Source: Paenilisteria newyorkensis (GTDB taxonomy: Bacteria > Bacillota > Bacilli > Lactobacillales > Listeriaceae). Taken from it: a DNA stretch of 64,000 bases. Positions 43,022-51,660 of this stretch are shown here, one piece after another. The translations under genes and the position numbers were made by a program. How positions within the stretch are numbered: position 1 is the stretch's first letter; every line of letters begins with the position of its first letter. The notes beneath the pieces are model-generated. The model did not search any database. It had not been told where the DNA came from and saw only the letters and a program-made list of their open reading frames with translations. Location of the stretch: NCBI RefSeq assembly GCF_000766145.1, contig NZ_JNFB01000012.1, positions 434,001-498,000 of the forward strand, written 5' to 3'.

Positions 43022-44593
43022 ATGGATTTACTGACGAATGGTGTGACAATGATCGTGATTATTGCGGTCGCGATTCTGGTATTGTTTTTAATCGTATTTA
43101 TTACGAAATACAAAACAGTTGGGCCAGATGAGGCGTTGATTGTTTCGGGGAGTTATTTAGGTAGAAAGAATGTTTTCACAGATGAGGGCGGCAAACGGGT
43201 GAAAATTGTGCGCGGTGGCGGTACGTTTGTGATGCCGGTTTTCCAGCAGTCTTCACCGCTAAGCTTATTGTCGAGCAAGTTGGAAGTGCGGACGCCAGAA
43301 ATCTACACGGAGCAAGGTGTTCCAGTAACGGCAGACGGGACGGCAATCATCAAAATTGGTGGTTCCATTTCAGAAATCGCGACGGCAGCCGAGCAATTTT
43401 TAGGAAAAACAACGCAGGAGCGTGAAAATGAAGCGATTGAGGTCGTGGAAGGGCATCTGCGTGCGATTCTAGGTTCGATGACCGTGGAAGAAATCTATAA
43501 AAACCGCGATAAATTTTCCCAAGAGGTGCAAGGTGTTGCGACGCAGGATTTGTCGAAAATGGGACTTATTATCGTATCGTTTACGCTGAAAGAAGTGCGC
43601 GACAACAATGGTTATTTGGATGCATTAGGGAAGCCGCGGATTGCGCAAGTGAAGCGTGATGCGGATGTTGCCGAAGCCGAAGCGACAAAAGAAACTCGGA
43701 TGAAACGTGCGGAGGCAGAGAAAGAAGCGACGCGTGCAGAACTCGAGCGCAAGACCGAAATCGCAGAAGCTGAGAAGCAAAACCAATTGAAAGTCGCGGA
43801 ATACCGTAGCGAGCAAGAAACGGCGAAAGCGATTGCCGATCAGGCGTATGACTTGGAATCCGCCCGTTCGAAACAAGAGGTTATCGAACAACAAATGCAA
43901 GTGCAAATCATCGAGCGTGAGAAGCAAATCGAATTGGAAGATCGCGAAATTAAGCGTCGCGAACGTCAATATGACGCCGAAGTGAAGAAAAAAGCAGATG
44001 CTGATCGTTACTCGATTGAGCAAGCCGCGGCAGCCCGTAAGAGTCAAGAGTACGCAGAGGCCGAAGCGAATCAATACAGAATCGAAACGCTTGCAAAAGC
44101 CGAAGCCGAGCAAGTACGCGTGCAAGGTATCGCAAAAGCTGACGCCGAACGCGCGCAAGGTACAGCAGCAGCCGAAGTTATTAAACTGCAAGGTCTTGCC
44201 GAAGCCGAAGCGAAACGCAAAATTGCCGAAGCATACGAGTTGTATGGCCAAGCTGCGATGCTCGATATGATCGTGAGCATGCTTCCTGAGTACGCGAAAC
44301 AAGTGGCGGCTCCGATGGGGAACATCGATTCGATTACAGTTGTGGACACTGGTAGCAGCGAAAGTGGCGGTGGCGCGAATAAAGTCAGCGGCTATGCAAC
44401 CAATTTGATGGCGACAGCGCAAGAAAGTTTAAAAGCAACGACTGGCCTTGATATCCGCGAATTGTTGGAGAATTTCTCTGGCAAAGGAAATGTGAAGAGT
44501 AGCATTGAAGATTTGACGGATGCCGTAAAGTCGAAGAAACCAGTGAAAGTTGTTGAGGTGGAAACGCCTAGTGAGAAGGTAGAGGAAGTTTAA
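43022..44593 (+). CDS. floT: Flotillin-like protein FloT (SPFH domain)
   Basis: 523 residues: an N-terminal membrane hairpin (VIIAVAILVLFLIVFITKYKTVGPDEALIVSG), then an SPFH domain with the pattern VPVTADGTAIIKIGGSISEIATAAEQFLGKTTQERENEAIEVVEGHLRAILGSMTVEEIYKNRDKFSQEVQ, then a very long Glu/Ala-rich coiled coil (about residues 200-430) and a Gly-rich segment with a C-terminal tail. Flotillins organise membrane microdomains and affect protein oligomerisation and fluidity. The pairing with an NfeD protein is the Bacillus yuaF-floT arrangement. GGAGG precedes ATG 43022. Terminator at 44607 follows. Confidence 0.95.
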   Translation: MDLLTNGVTMIVIIAVAILVLFLIVFITKYKTVGPDEALIVSGSYLGRKNVFTDEGGKRVKIVRGGGTFVMPVFQQSSPLSLLSSKLEVRTPEIYTEQGVPVTADGTAIIKIGGSISEIATAAEQFLGKTTQERENEAIEVVEGHLRAILGSMTVEEIYKNRDKFSQEVQGVATQDLSKMGLIIVSFTLKEVRDNNGYLDALGKPRIAQVKRDADVAEAEATKETRMKRAEAEKEATRAELERKTEIAEAEKQNQLKVAEYRSEQETAKAIADQAYDLESARSKQEVIEQQMQVQIIEREKQIELEDREIKRRERQYDAEVKKKADADRYSIEQAAAARKSQEYAEAEANQYRIETLAKAEAEQVRVQGIAKADAERAQGTAAAEVIKLQGLAEAEAKRKIAEAYELYGQAAMLDMIVSMLPEYAKQVAAPMGNIDSITVVDTGSSESGGGANKVSGYATNLMATAQESLKATTGLDIRELLENFSGKGNVKSSIEDLTDAVKSKKPVKVVEVETPSEKVEEV

Positions 44594-44606
44594 TAAAGAT
44601 AATGAC

Positions 44607-44646
44607 CAGATGCGGTGATCAAATGGATCGCTGCGTCTGTTTTTTT
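44607..44646 (+). terminator. Terminator after floT
   Basis: CAGATGCGGTGATC pairs with GATCGCTGCGTCTG (one mismatch, one wobble) around AAATG, followed by TTTTTTT. Confidence 0.8.
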
Positions 44647-44735
44647 GCGAGTACACAAAATGAGTTTTTAATTGTATTTGAACTCTTATTGTGTTTATGA
44701 TAAGTTTAAAGTATTATGCACAAGAAAGGAACAAT

Positions 44736-45821
44736 ATGTTTAGATTAAAACCTTTTGCCATAGTCATTCTTATCATTATTTTACTAGGTCAAGTTATTTT
44801 TGCTAAGGAAAGTTTTGCTACAGTCCACGTCAATCAAGAAGTAAATCAATTGGACGAGGCTGGTAGTGTGAATAAATATCATACGGAAGGCATTACTGGA
44901 AAAGGGATCAAGATTGCCATTTTAGATACAGGTGTTGATTTAAAGAATGAGGATATTACATTTAAAAAAGGAATTAATTTCACATCGGGTGAAGTGACTG
45001 ATTTTGCTGATAGAAATGGGCATGGAACGAAAATTGCGGGGATTATTGGCGCGCGTAAAAATGGGGAGGGACTCATCGGAATCGCGCCGGAATCCGACCT
45101 TTATATTTGTAAGGTCGCTAATGATAGTGGAAAAGTTAGCTTTGATGGGCTCATGAAAGGATTAGACTGGGCAGTGGAGCAAGAAGTGGATATTATCAAT
45201 ATTAGCTTGGAGTTTGGAGATGGAGATAAGGCATTAAAGAAAGCGATAGATAGGGCAATAAATCAACATATTATCGTCATTGCATCATCTGGAAATATTC
45301 GAGCAAAAGGCGATATGTTTAAAGCTTATCCGGGTGCATATCCTGACGTGATTTCTGTGGGTATGCTGAATCTGCAGGGGGAAATATACGCGGCTGAATT
45401 TAAGGAAAAGAAAGTGGATATTTACGCGCCAGGGGAGGATTTGACTAGTACTTACTTCGATAATAAGTTGACACTCGATACTGGTGTTTCCTATGCGACG
45501 GCTTACGCTTCTGGTTTTGCAGCACTTGTTGTAGAGGGGAAGCGAGCGGATGGAGATGTGGTTAATCGGGAGACTATTATTAAAACGATGAAAGCTGACT
45601 TAAATCAGGGAATCGATGGTGCGCCGTGGTATATTTACACAGGGGTTGTTCTAAATATGGTTACGATTGGCGGGTTGCTGATTCTTGGAGTCTATAGCGT
45701 GATGTATTATCGCAAAACGATACCGAGACAATGGCCAGTTCGGATGATTTGGACGATTTTGATGATCATGATAACGCTGAATATAGCTGGCAGGTTAACG
45801 GTGTATTTTTTAAGTAAATAA
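44736..45821 (+). CDS. S8 subtilase-family serine protease with C-terminal membrane helices
   Basis: About 361 residues. A signal-anchor helix (FAIVILIIILLGQVIFAKESFA) precedes a compact subtilase domain with all three catalytic regions: ILDTGVDL (Asp near 64), DRNGHGTKIAGIIGA (His near 94) and LDTGVSYATAYASGFAALVV (Ser near 252, in a slightly unusual TGVSYAT context). There is no prodomain. After the catalytic domain, two transmembrane helices (TGVVLNMVTIGGLLILGVYSVMYYR and MIWTILMIMITLNIAGRLTVYF) flank a basic cytoplasmic loop, so the protease domain should be tethered at both ends. AAAGGA precedes ATG 44736. The coding sequence looks more AT-rich than its neighbours, which could reflect transfer. 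No partner was identified. Confidence 0.8.
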   Translation: MFRLKPFAIVILIIILLGQVIFAKESFATVHVNQEVNQLDEAGSVNKYHTEGITGKGIKIAILDTGVDLKNEDITFKKGINFTSGEVTDFADRNGHGTKIAGIIGARKNGEGLIGIAPESDLYICKVANDSGKVSFDGLMKGLDWAVEQEVDIINISLEFGDGDKALKKAIDRAINQHIIVIASSGNIRAKGDMFKAYPGAYPDVISVGMLNLQGEIYAAEFKEKKVDIYAPGEDLTSTYFDNKLTLDTGVSYATAYASGFAALVVEGKRADGDVVNRETIIKTMKADLNQGIDGAPWYIYTGVVLNMVTIGGLLILGVYSVMYYRKTIPRQWPVRMIWTILMIMITLNIAGRLTVYFLSK

Positions 45822-45829
45822 GATTTTTC

Positions 45830-45862
45830 CCAGATGTGGTGTTCGCTGCGTCTGGTTTTTTG
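45830..45862 (+). terminator. Terminator after the subtilase gene
   Basis: CCAGATGTGG pairs with GCTGCGTCTGG (G-U pairs) with a short loop and a T run. It resembles the floT terminator in sequence. Confidence 0.75.
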
Positions 45863-45914
45863 GTCTGTTAAAACGAGTGAAGAAAAGTCTGAATTATAGG
45901 GGGATGTTACAAGT

Positions 45915-45928
45915 TGTTATCGTTAACA
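45915..45928. promoter_or_regulatory. cre-like operator upstream of pullulanase promoter
   Basis: TGTTATCGTTAACA, matching the catabolite-responsive element consensus TGNAANCGNWNNCA at all but one position. It lies just upstream of the -35. Confidence 0.5.
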
Positions 45929-45940
45929 GTTAAATTTAGG

Positions 45941-45992
45941 TTGATTTACACCATCCAGCTTGATTATACTTTAGATTGAGTAAGCGCTTTCT
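45941..45992 (+). promoter_or_regulatory. Pullulanase promoter with downstream cre site
   Basis: TTGATT (45941-45946), 18 bases, TATACT (45965-45970), then AGTAAGCGCTTTCT (45979-45992), a one-mismatch cre or related LacI-type operator at about +3 to +16. Together with the upstream cre-like site this predicts control by CcpA and/or a maltose-type LacI regulator. Confidence 0.6.
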
Positions 45993-46017
45993 AATAAAAA
46001 GAAAAGGGGTTTGAGAT

Positions 46018-49000
46018 TTGAAAAACATGTGGCGTAAGTATTTAGTCTCCATCATGATTGTGTTGTTTGCTGTACAGAGTTTTAGCTTTGGGATTCAAGG
46101 GTTTGCGGAAGAGACCGTAGCACCAAAAGCAGATGTGACGAAGCAGGTAGCATCAGTTAGTAGCGTGAATGACAATGTTTTATCGGAAAATAGGGAGAGC
46201 AAGACGAAGGTTATTGTGCATTACAACCCGAAAGATCAGGCGAATAAAGCTTGGCAAATGTGGGTGTGGAACAATGACGGTGTTGCAGGGCATGAGGTCG
46301 TTTTTGAGGACACGAGTGCGTATGGTGACTATTCAAAAGTAGCGGTTTTAGATGTGGATGGCGTGCAATCGGAGCTTGGCTTTTTAATTAAAAATGGTTC
46401 TGGTTGGGGCGGCGATCGTGATATTAGTAGCGACCGTTATATTTCTACAAAAGAGGGAATTACAGAAGTTTGGCTGAATTATGGCGAGGAGGAAATTGCG
46501 ACAAAACCGGCGAATTTGGCGGATTTACCGAGCCATGAGAATTTGGAAGTGACGTTTTATTACCATCGCGATGATAACGATTACAGTAATTGGTTTGTTC
46601 ATTCGTGGGCGGACGGTGCGACGGGAACGCAGACGGTTAATTTTACGGATGGGCAAGCGGATGGTGCATGGCAGTCTGTGAAGGCGACGTTTAACGCTGC
46701 TAGTGGCGCGAGTTTGTCGAATCTAGGCTTTATTATTGCGAATAACGCGAACGGAAATTGGGAAAAAGACGGGACGCAGGACGATCGTTTTGTTTATCTG
46801 TTTACGGATGATGGCAAGGCGGAGGTTTGGATTGTAAGTGGTGATTCTACTGGGTATCGGAATCCGAATTTTGCGGATGCGACGAAGCAGATAAAGACGG
46901 CGAGTTTGACTGGTTTTAAAGAGGTGAAAGTGACGCTGAATCGGGATGCGACGGCGCTTGATTTGATGGCGGACGTGACGCTTACTGAGGATGGGAACGC
47001 GGTTGCGATTTCAAATATTCGACGGGATGCGACGAATCCTGCTGTTTTTTATATTGAAACGACGCAAGATTTGCCGATTCAGGCGGCTTTGACGGTGAAG
47101 ACGGATGGATTTGGCGAGAAATTGGTCGATACGACGAGCATTGTTCGGAATCCGGAATTTGATGCGAAATATGCGTACACGGGAACGGAGCCGCTTGGTG
47201 CAACGTATAACGCGGAACAAAGTGTGTGGCGACTGTGGGCACCGACGGCAGCGAGCGTGAAGTTGACGACGTATCAGGATAATTTGCCGAACAGCCCGGT
47301 GGCGCAAAGCTATGATATGACGCCAAAAGCGCAAGGTATTTGGGAATTCACCGCAAAAATTCCTTCTGGAACGGCGTACACGTATGATCTTGTTTTTGCG
47401 GACGGGAAGAAAACGGTGTCTCAAGATCCGTATGCCAAAGCGGCGACGGTGAATGGGAATCGTTCGGTTATTTTAGATCCGGCAGTGATGATTCCAGCGA
47501 ATTGGGAAACGAATCGGATGCCAGCGTTTACGAATCCGACTGACGCGATTATTTATGAAATGCATATTCGGGATTTCTCGATTGCAAATAAGGACACGGT
47601 GAACAAAGGGAAATACCTAGGCGTGATTCAACAGGGGACGAAAACGGCAAATGGTGATCCGACGGGAATCGATTATTTGAAAAAACTCGGCATTACGCAC
47701 GTGCAAATTTTGCCAATGTTTGATTATGCGTCTTTGAATGAGGAAAATCATGATAGTGCCTCGGAGCAACTGGGCGCGCTACCTTATAACTGGGGCTATG
47801 ATCCGAAAAACTATAACGTTCCAGAGGGTAGCTACAGCACGAATCCGTACAATCCTGTGACGCGAATTCAAGAGGCGAAACAGATGGTGCAAGGCTTGCA
47901 TAGCAACGGTTTGCGGGTGATTATGGATGTTGTGTATAATCACGTATTTGACGCGGGGGCTCATTCTTTTGAGAAGACGGTGCCGGGTTATTATTTCCGA
48001 TATGGCGATGACGGCAAACTTGCCAATGGAACGGGCGTTGGAAATGATACGGCGTCGGAACGCGCAATGATGCGTAAATACATGGTCGACAGTGTCGCTT
48101 ATTGGGCGAAGGAATACCATATGGATGGCTTCCGCTTTGACTTGATGGGCATTCACGATGTCGATACGATGAACGCGATTAAGGCCGAACTGAACAAAAT
48201 TGACCCATCGATTATCGTGCTTGGCGAAGGTTGGGATTTGGGGACGCCGCTTGCAAGTGACGCGAAGGCCAACCAAAAAAATGCTTCCAAAATGCCAGAA
48301 ATCGCGCATTTCAATGACTCGATTCGCGATGCCATTAAAGGTAGCACATGGGGCGGACACGAGTCAGAGCCTGGTTTTGTAAATGGAGCAACAGGAAAAG
48401 AATCGCTTATTGCAAAAAATTTACTGGCTGGGAGTCTCCGAGATCAAGGACAAGGCATTTATGATTTTACGAAGCCGAGCCAAGTGGTTCAGTACGCCGA
48501 AGCCCATGATAATTTGACAATTTGGGATAAGCTATCGTATTCGAATCCAACTGACTCCGATCAGGATAAAAAGAAAATGGAGAAAATGGCGACGAGCATG
48601 GTGCTACTTTCGCAAGGTGTGCCTTTTATTCATGCTGGACAAGAGTTTTTCAGAACGAAAAATCAGGATGAAAACAGCTACCAATCAAGTGATGCGATCA
48701 ATAAACTAGACTGGGATCGCTATGCGGAAAACATCGATTCGGTGAAAGAAATCGAAGCAGTGATGCAGCTCCGCAATTCCGAGCCACTTTTCCGATTGAC
48801 GAACTATGCGGAAATTAATCAAAAAATGAAGATTATCAAGCAAGACGAGAATGTCGTGGCCTATGAGCTAAAAGACGGCGCTACGTCCTATGTGGTTCTT
48901 TTCAACGCGAATAAAGCGGAAAAAGAAGTCGCGATTCCAACGAATAAATATTGGACGCGAATTGGCGAAACAACGACCGATTTGACGGCAGAGACGAGCA

Positions 49001-49851
49001 CGGTAAAAGTTGGCGCACTATCGACGCTTGTATTGAAAAACGGGGAGGAAACGTTTGATATTACAGCATCGGCGGGCGCTGGTGGAACGATTACGCCGAG
49101 CGGGAAACAGGCGTACGCAGCTGGCGAAAAACCGAGCTATAAGGTGACAGCAGATGCTGGATATCGCGTGCAGCAACTGCTCGTGGACGGCAAAGCAGTG
49201 ACGCTTTCAGGAGACACTTACACATTCGAAGCGTTGACGGCGGGGCATACGATGGAAGCGATTTTTGAAGTGATACCGCAGCATAATAAGATTGAGAGTT
49301 TGGATAAAATTTCGCTGTCTTTAGCTGAACTCGTTGCACAACCGGGGCAAAGCGCGAAGGAACGCTATCTCTTGGAAAAATTAGCGGCGCACGGGTACTA
49401 TCAGTTGGAAGGCGAGACGGAACAACATGATTTGGGCATCGCGTTGACGGTTGCGAATCTGGATTGGGACTCACCGAAAGCTGGCGTTTATGAAGGCGTG
49501 ATTCAGTTTGCGAGCGAGATGCAGAGCAGAGCGGCGGGGACGACGAAACCCGTTCAAATCACATTAACGGCAGCCGCACCAGCACCAGGTGAAACCGAAG
49601 TTGTAAATCCAGTTAAACCAACGAACCCACCTGGAAAAGTGGATGGCGGGACAACAACGATACCACCGAAAAAAGATACAAATCTGCAAGTAAATAAAGT
49701 CGAAGCCAAGCCAGTGAAAGAAGCGGCGAAACAAGACTTACCAGCAACGGGGGACAGCGATTTTTCTCTTTGGATGCTTTTGCTCGGTAGCGCTTTGATT
49801 ATTGGAAGCATAATAATAATGAGTGCAACTCGCAGAAAACAACAGAACTAA
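46018..49851 (+). CDS. pulA: Type I pullulanase, LPXTG-anchored
   Basis: 1277 residues. Signal peptide; two CBM41-like domains (TKVIVHYNPKDQANKAWQMWVWNN near 60 and LEVTFYYHRDDNDYSNWFVHSWADGATG near 178); a linker domain; a CBM48-like region (GTEPLGATYNAEQSVWRLWAPTAASVKLTTYQ near 391); and a GH13 catalytic domain with YNWGYDP near 589, DGFRFDLMG near 703 (nucleophile Asp) and VLGEGWD near 738 (acid/base Glu), then AEAHDNLTIWDKL near 829. A Gly-rich repeat-like domain and a Pro/Thr stretch lead to LPATG, a hydrophobic helix and a basic tail for sortase anchoring. It debranches alpha-1,6 linkages of pullulan, glycogen or starch at the cell surface. TTG 46018 is the likely start from AAAAGGGG; in-frame ATG 46027 is an alternative. 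Confidence 0.93.
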   Translation: MKNMWRKYLVSIMIVLFAVQSFSFGIQGFAEETVAPKADVTKQVASVSSVNDNVLSENRESKTKVIVHYNPKDQANKAWQMWVWNNDGVAGHEVVFEDTSAYGDYSKVAVLDVDGVQSELGFLIKNGSGWGGDRDISSDRYISTKEGITEVWLNYGEEEIATKPANLADLPSHENLEVTFYYHRDDNDYSNWFVHSWADGATGTQTVNFTDGQADGAWQSVKATFNAASGASLSNLGFIIANNANGNWEKDGTQDDRFVYLFTDDGKAEVWIVSGDSTGYRNPNFADATKQIKTASLTGFKEVKVTLNRDATALDLMADVTLTEDGNAVAISNIRRDATNPAVFYIETTQDLPIQAALTVKTDGFGEKLVDTTSIVRNPEFDAKYAYTGTEPLGATYNAEQSVWRLWAPTAASVKLTTYQDNLPNSPVAQSYDMTPKAQGIWEFTAKIPSGTAYTYDLVFADGKKTVSQDPYAKAATVNGNRSVILDPAVMIPANWETNRMPAFTNPTDAIIYEMHIRDFSIANKDTVNKGKYLGVIQQGTKTANGDPTGIDYLKKLGITHVQILPMFDYASLNEENHDSASEQLGALPYNWGYDPKNYNVPEGSYSTNPYNPVTRIQEAKQMVQGLHSNGLRVIMDVVYNHVFDAGAHSFEKTVPGYYFRYGDDGKLANGTGVGNDTASERAMMRKYMVDSVAYWAKEYHMDGFRFDLMGIHDVDTMNAIKAELNKIDPSIIVLGEGWDLGTPLASDAKANQKNASKMPEIAHFNDSIRDAIKGSTWGGHESEPGFVNGATGKESLIAKNLLAGSLRDQGQGIYDFTKPSQVVQYAEAHDNLTIWDKLSYSNPTDSDQDKKKMEKMATSMVLLSQGVPFIHAGQEFFRTKNQDENSYQSSDAINKLDWDRYAENIDSVKEIEAVMQLRNSEPLFRLTNYAEINQKMKIIKQDENVVAYELKDGATSYVVLFNANKAEKEVAIPTNKYWTRIGETTTDLTAETSTVKVGALSTLVLKNGEETFDITASAGAGGTITPSGKQAYAAGEKPSYKVTADAGYRVQQLLVDGKAVTLSGDTYTFEALTAGHTMEAIFEVIPQHNKIESLDKISLSLAELVAQPGQSAKERYLLEKLAAHGYYQLEGETEQHDLGIALTVANLDWDSPKAGVYEGVIQFASEMQSRAAGTTKPVQITLTAAAPAPGETEVVNPVKPTNPPGKVDGGTTTIPPKKDTNLQVNKVEAKPVKEAAKQDLPATGDSDFSLWMLLLGSALIIGSIIIMSATRRKQQN

Positions 49852-49855
49852 ACCA

Positions 49856-49907
49856 GAAATGGAGCGAAACGAAGACCGTTTTCAGGTCCTTGTCTCGCTC
49901 CATTTTC
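49856..49907 (+). terminator. Terminator after pulA
   Basis: GAAATGGAGCGA pairs with TCGCTCCATTTTC, with an inner AGACC/GGTCC-type pairing, followed by T-rich sequence. Confidence 0.75.
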
Positions 49908-49951
49908 TACATAATATTTTCACCAAAAACTATCTCAAAAACGTCTGGATA

Positions 49952-49960
49952 TGATATACT
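49952..49960 (+). promoter_or_regulatory. Extended -10 promoter before prfC
   Basis: TGATATACT (extended -10) 35 bases before ATG 49996; no obvious -35. Confidence 0.5.
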
Positions 49961-49995
49961 AAAGAAATGTGAGTATGTCTAGGAGGAATTTTAAA

Positions 49996-51564
49996 ATGGT
50001 GCAAGATTTGAAAAAAGAGGTTGCTTCGCGCAAAACTTTTGCAATTATATCTCACCCCGATGCGGGGAAAACAACGATTACCGAGCAATTACTGCTTTTT
50101 GGGGGCGCGATACGTTCGGCAGGAACAGTAAAAGGGAAGAAATCAGGCAAGTTTGCGACAAGTGACTGGATGGAAATCGAGAAACAGCGTGGGATTTCGG
50201 TAACGAGTTCCGTGATGCAGTTCGATTATGATGGTTCGCGGATTAATATTTTGGATACACCAGGTCACTCGGATTTCAGTGAGGATACGTACCGGACGTT
50301 GATGGCTGTAGATAGCGCCGTGATGGTAATCGATAGCGCGAAAGGGATCGAGGCGCAGACCTTGAAACTATTCAAAGTTTGTCGGATGCGCGGTATTCCG
50401 ATTTTTACCTTTATTAATAAAATGGACCGTCAAGGGAAGGCGCCACTGGAATTGCTTGCAGAATTGGAAGAAGTTTTGGGGATTGAATCGTATCCGATGA
50501 ACTGGCCAATCGGGATGGGGAAAGAGCTTGGCGGTTTGTACGATCGCTATCACCGTCAAGTCGAACAGTACCGTGTGGATGGCGACGAACGCTTTTTACC
50601 ACTCGGTGAAAATGGCGATTTAGCAGAACCTCATGCGATTCAAAATTCGAGTTATTATGAGCAGGCGCTGGATGAAATTATGTTGCTAGATGAGGCCGGG
50701 AATGATTTTAGCGAAGAGCGAATCGCGGCTGGTGAATTGACGCCCGTATTTTTCGGTAGTGCCTTAACGAATTTTGGTGTGGAAACATTCTTGAAAACGT
50801 ATGTAAACTTTGCGCCAGCACCACAACCACGACAATCGAATGAAGGCGAAGTAGATCCATACATGGACAAATTCTCTGGCTTTATCTTCAAAATTCAAGC
50901 GAACATGAACCCAGCCCACCGTGACAGAATCGCGTTTGTGCGCATTTGTTCAGGGGAATTCGAACGTGGCATGTCTGTGAACTTGACGCGAACTGGAAAA
51001 CCGATCAAGCTTGGAAATTCAACGCAGTTTATGGCGGACGATCGCGAAACGGTGAACAGCGCTGTCGCGGGAGATATTATCGGTCTGTATGACACAGGGA
51101 ATTATCAAATTGGCGACACGATTACAAATGTCAGCAAAACGCTTCAATATGAGAAATTGCCACAATTTACGCCAGAGTTATTCATGAAAGTTTCCGCAAA
51201 AAACGTCATGAAACAAAAACATTTCCACAAAGGTGTCGAGCAACTCGTACAAGAAGGCGCGATTCAACTTTTCAAAACGTGGCGCATGGAAGATTACATT
51301 ATTGGTGCGGTGGGTCAACTACAGTTTGAAGTATTTGAGCACCGGATGAACAACGAGTATAATTCCGAAATCCGCATGGAGCCAATCGGTTCTAAAATCG
51401 CGCGTTGGATTAAAGAAGAAGACGTGGATGAAAAACTGTCCACACAACGCAGCATGCTAGTGAAAGATCGCTATGATAAACCACTATTCTTATTTGAAAA
51501 CGAGTTCGCCTTGAACTGGTTCCACGATAAGAATCCAGATATTGAATTAACTTCTCTATTATAA
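49996..51564 (+). CDS. prfC: Peptide chain release factor 3 (RF3)
   Basis: About 522 residues of the translational GTPase family. G1 is [31 protein letters not shown] near residue 20, switch and G2 in [15 protein letters not shown]3 [34 protein letters not shown]4 NKMDR. The C-terminal domains continue to a conserved FDHKNP-like end. RF3-GTP recycles release factors 1 and 2 after peptide release. AGGAGG and good spacing support ATG 49996; a GTG and upstream ATG are less likely. A terminator follows. Confidence 0.95.
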   Translation: MVQDLKKEVASRKTFAIISHPDAGKTTITEQLLLFGGAIRSAGTVKGKKSGKFATSDWMEIEKQRGISVTSSVMQFDYDGSRINILDTPGHSDFSEDTYRTLMAVDSAVMVIDSAKGIEAQTLKLFKVCRMRGIPIFTFINKMDRQGKAPLELLAELEEVLGIESYPMNWPIGMGKELGGLYDRYHRQVEQYRVDGDERFLPLGENGDLAEPHAIQNSSYYEQALDEIMLLDEAGNDFSEERIAAGELTPVFFGSALTNFGVETFLKTYVNFAPAPQPRQSNEGEVDPYMDKFSGFIFKIQANMNPAHRDRIAFVRICSGEFERGMSVNLTRTGKPIKLGNSTQFMADDRETVNSAVAGDIIGLYDTGNYQIGDTITNVSKTLQYEKLPQFTPELFMKVSAKNVMKQKHFHKGVEQLVQEGAIQLFKTWRMEDYIIGAVGQLQFEVFEHRMNNEYNSEIRMEPIGSKIARWIKEEDVDEKLSTQRSMLVKDRYDKPLFLFENEFALNWFHDKNPDIELTSLL

Positions 51565-51571
51565 AAACACG

Positions 51572-51600
51572 AAGAGCCCGATTTTTAGGCTCTTTTTTTA
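51572..51600 (+). terminator. Terminator after prfC
   Basis: AAGAGCC pairs with GGCTCTT around CGATTTTTA, with a run of seven T. Confidence 0.8.
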
Positions 51601-51660
51601 TGTTTTGCCTAAAACAAAGAAGGGAAAATAAACACCAGATTATTTAAAGGGGTGACTGGA

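Noticed and set aside
43625-44422. Minus-strand frame of 265 codons opposite flotillin
   Set aside because: It is the antisense of the floT coiled coil; its amino acid make-up (Cys, Phe and Arg rich) is typical of a shadow frame.
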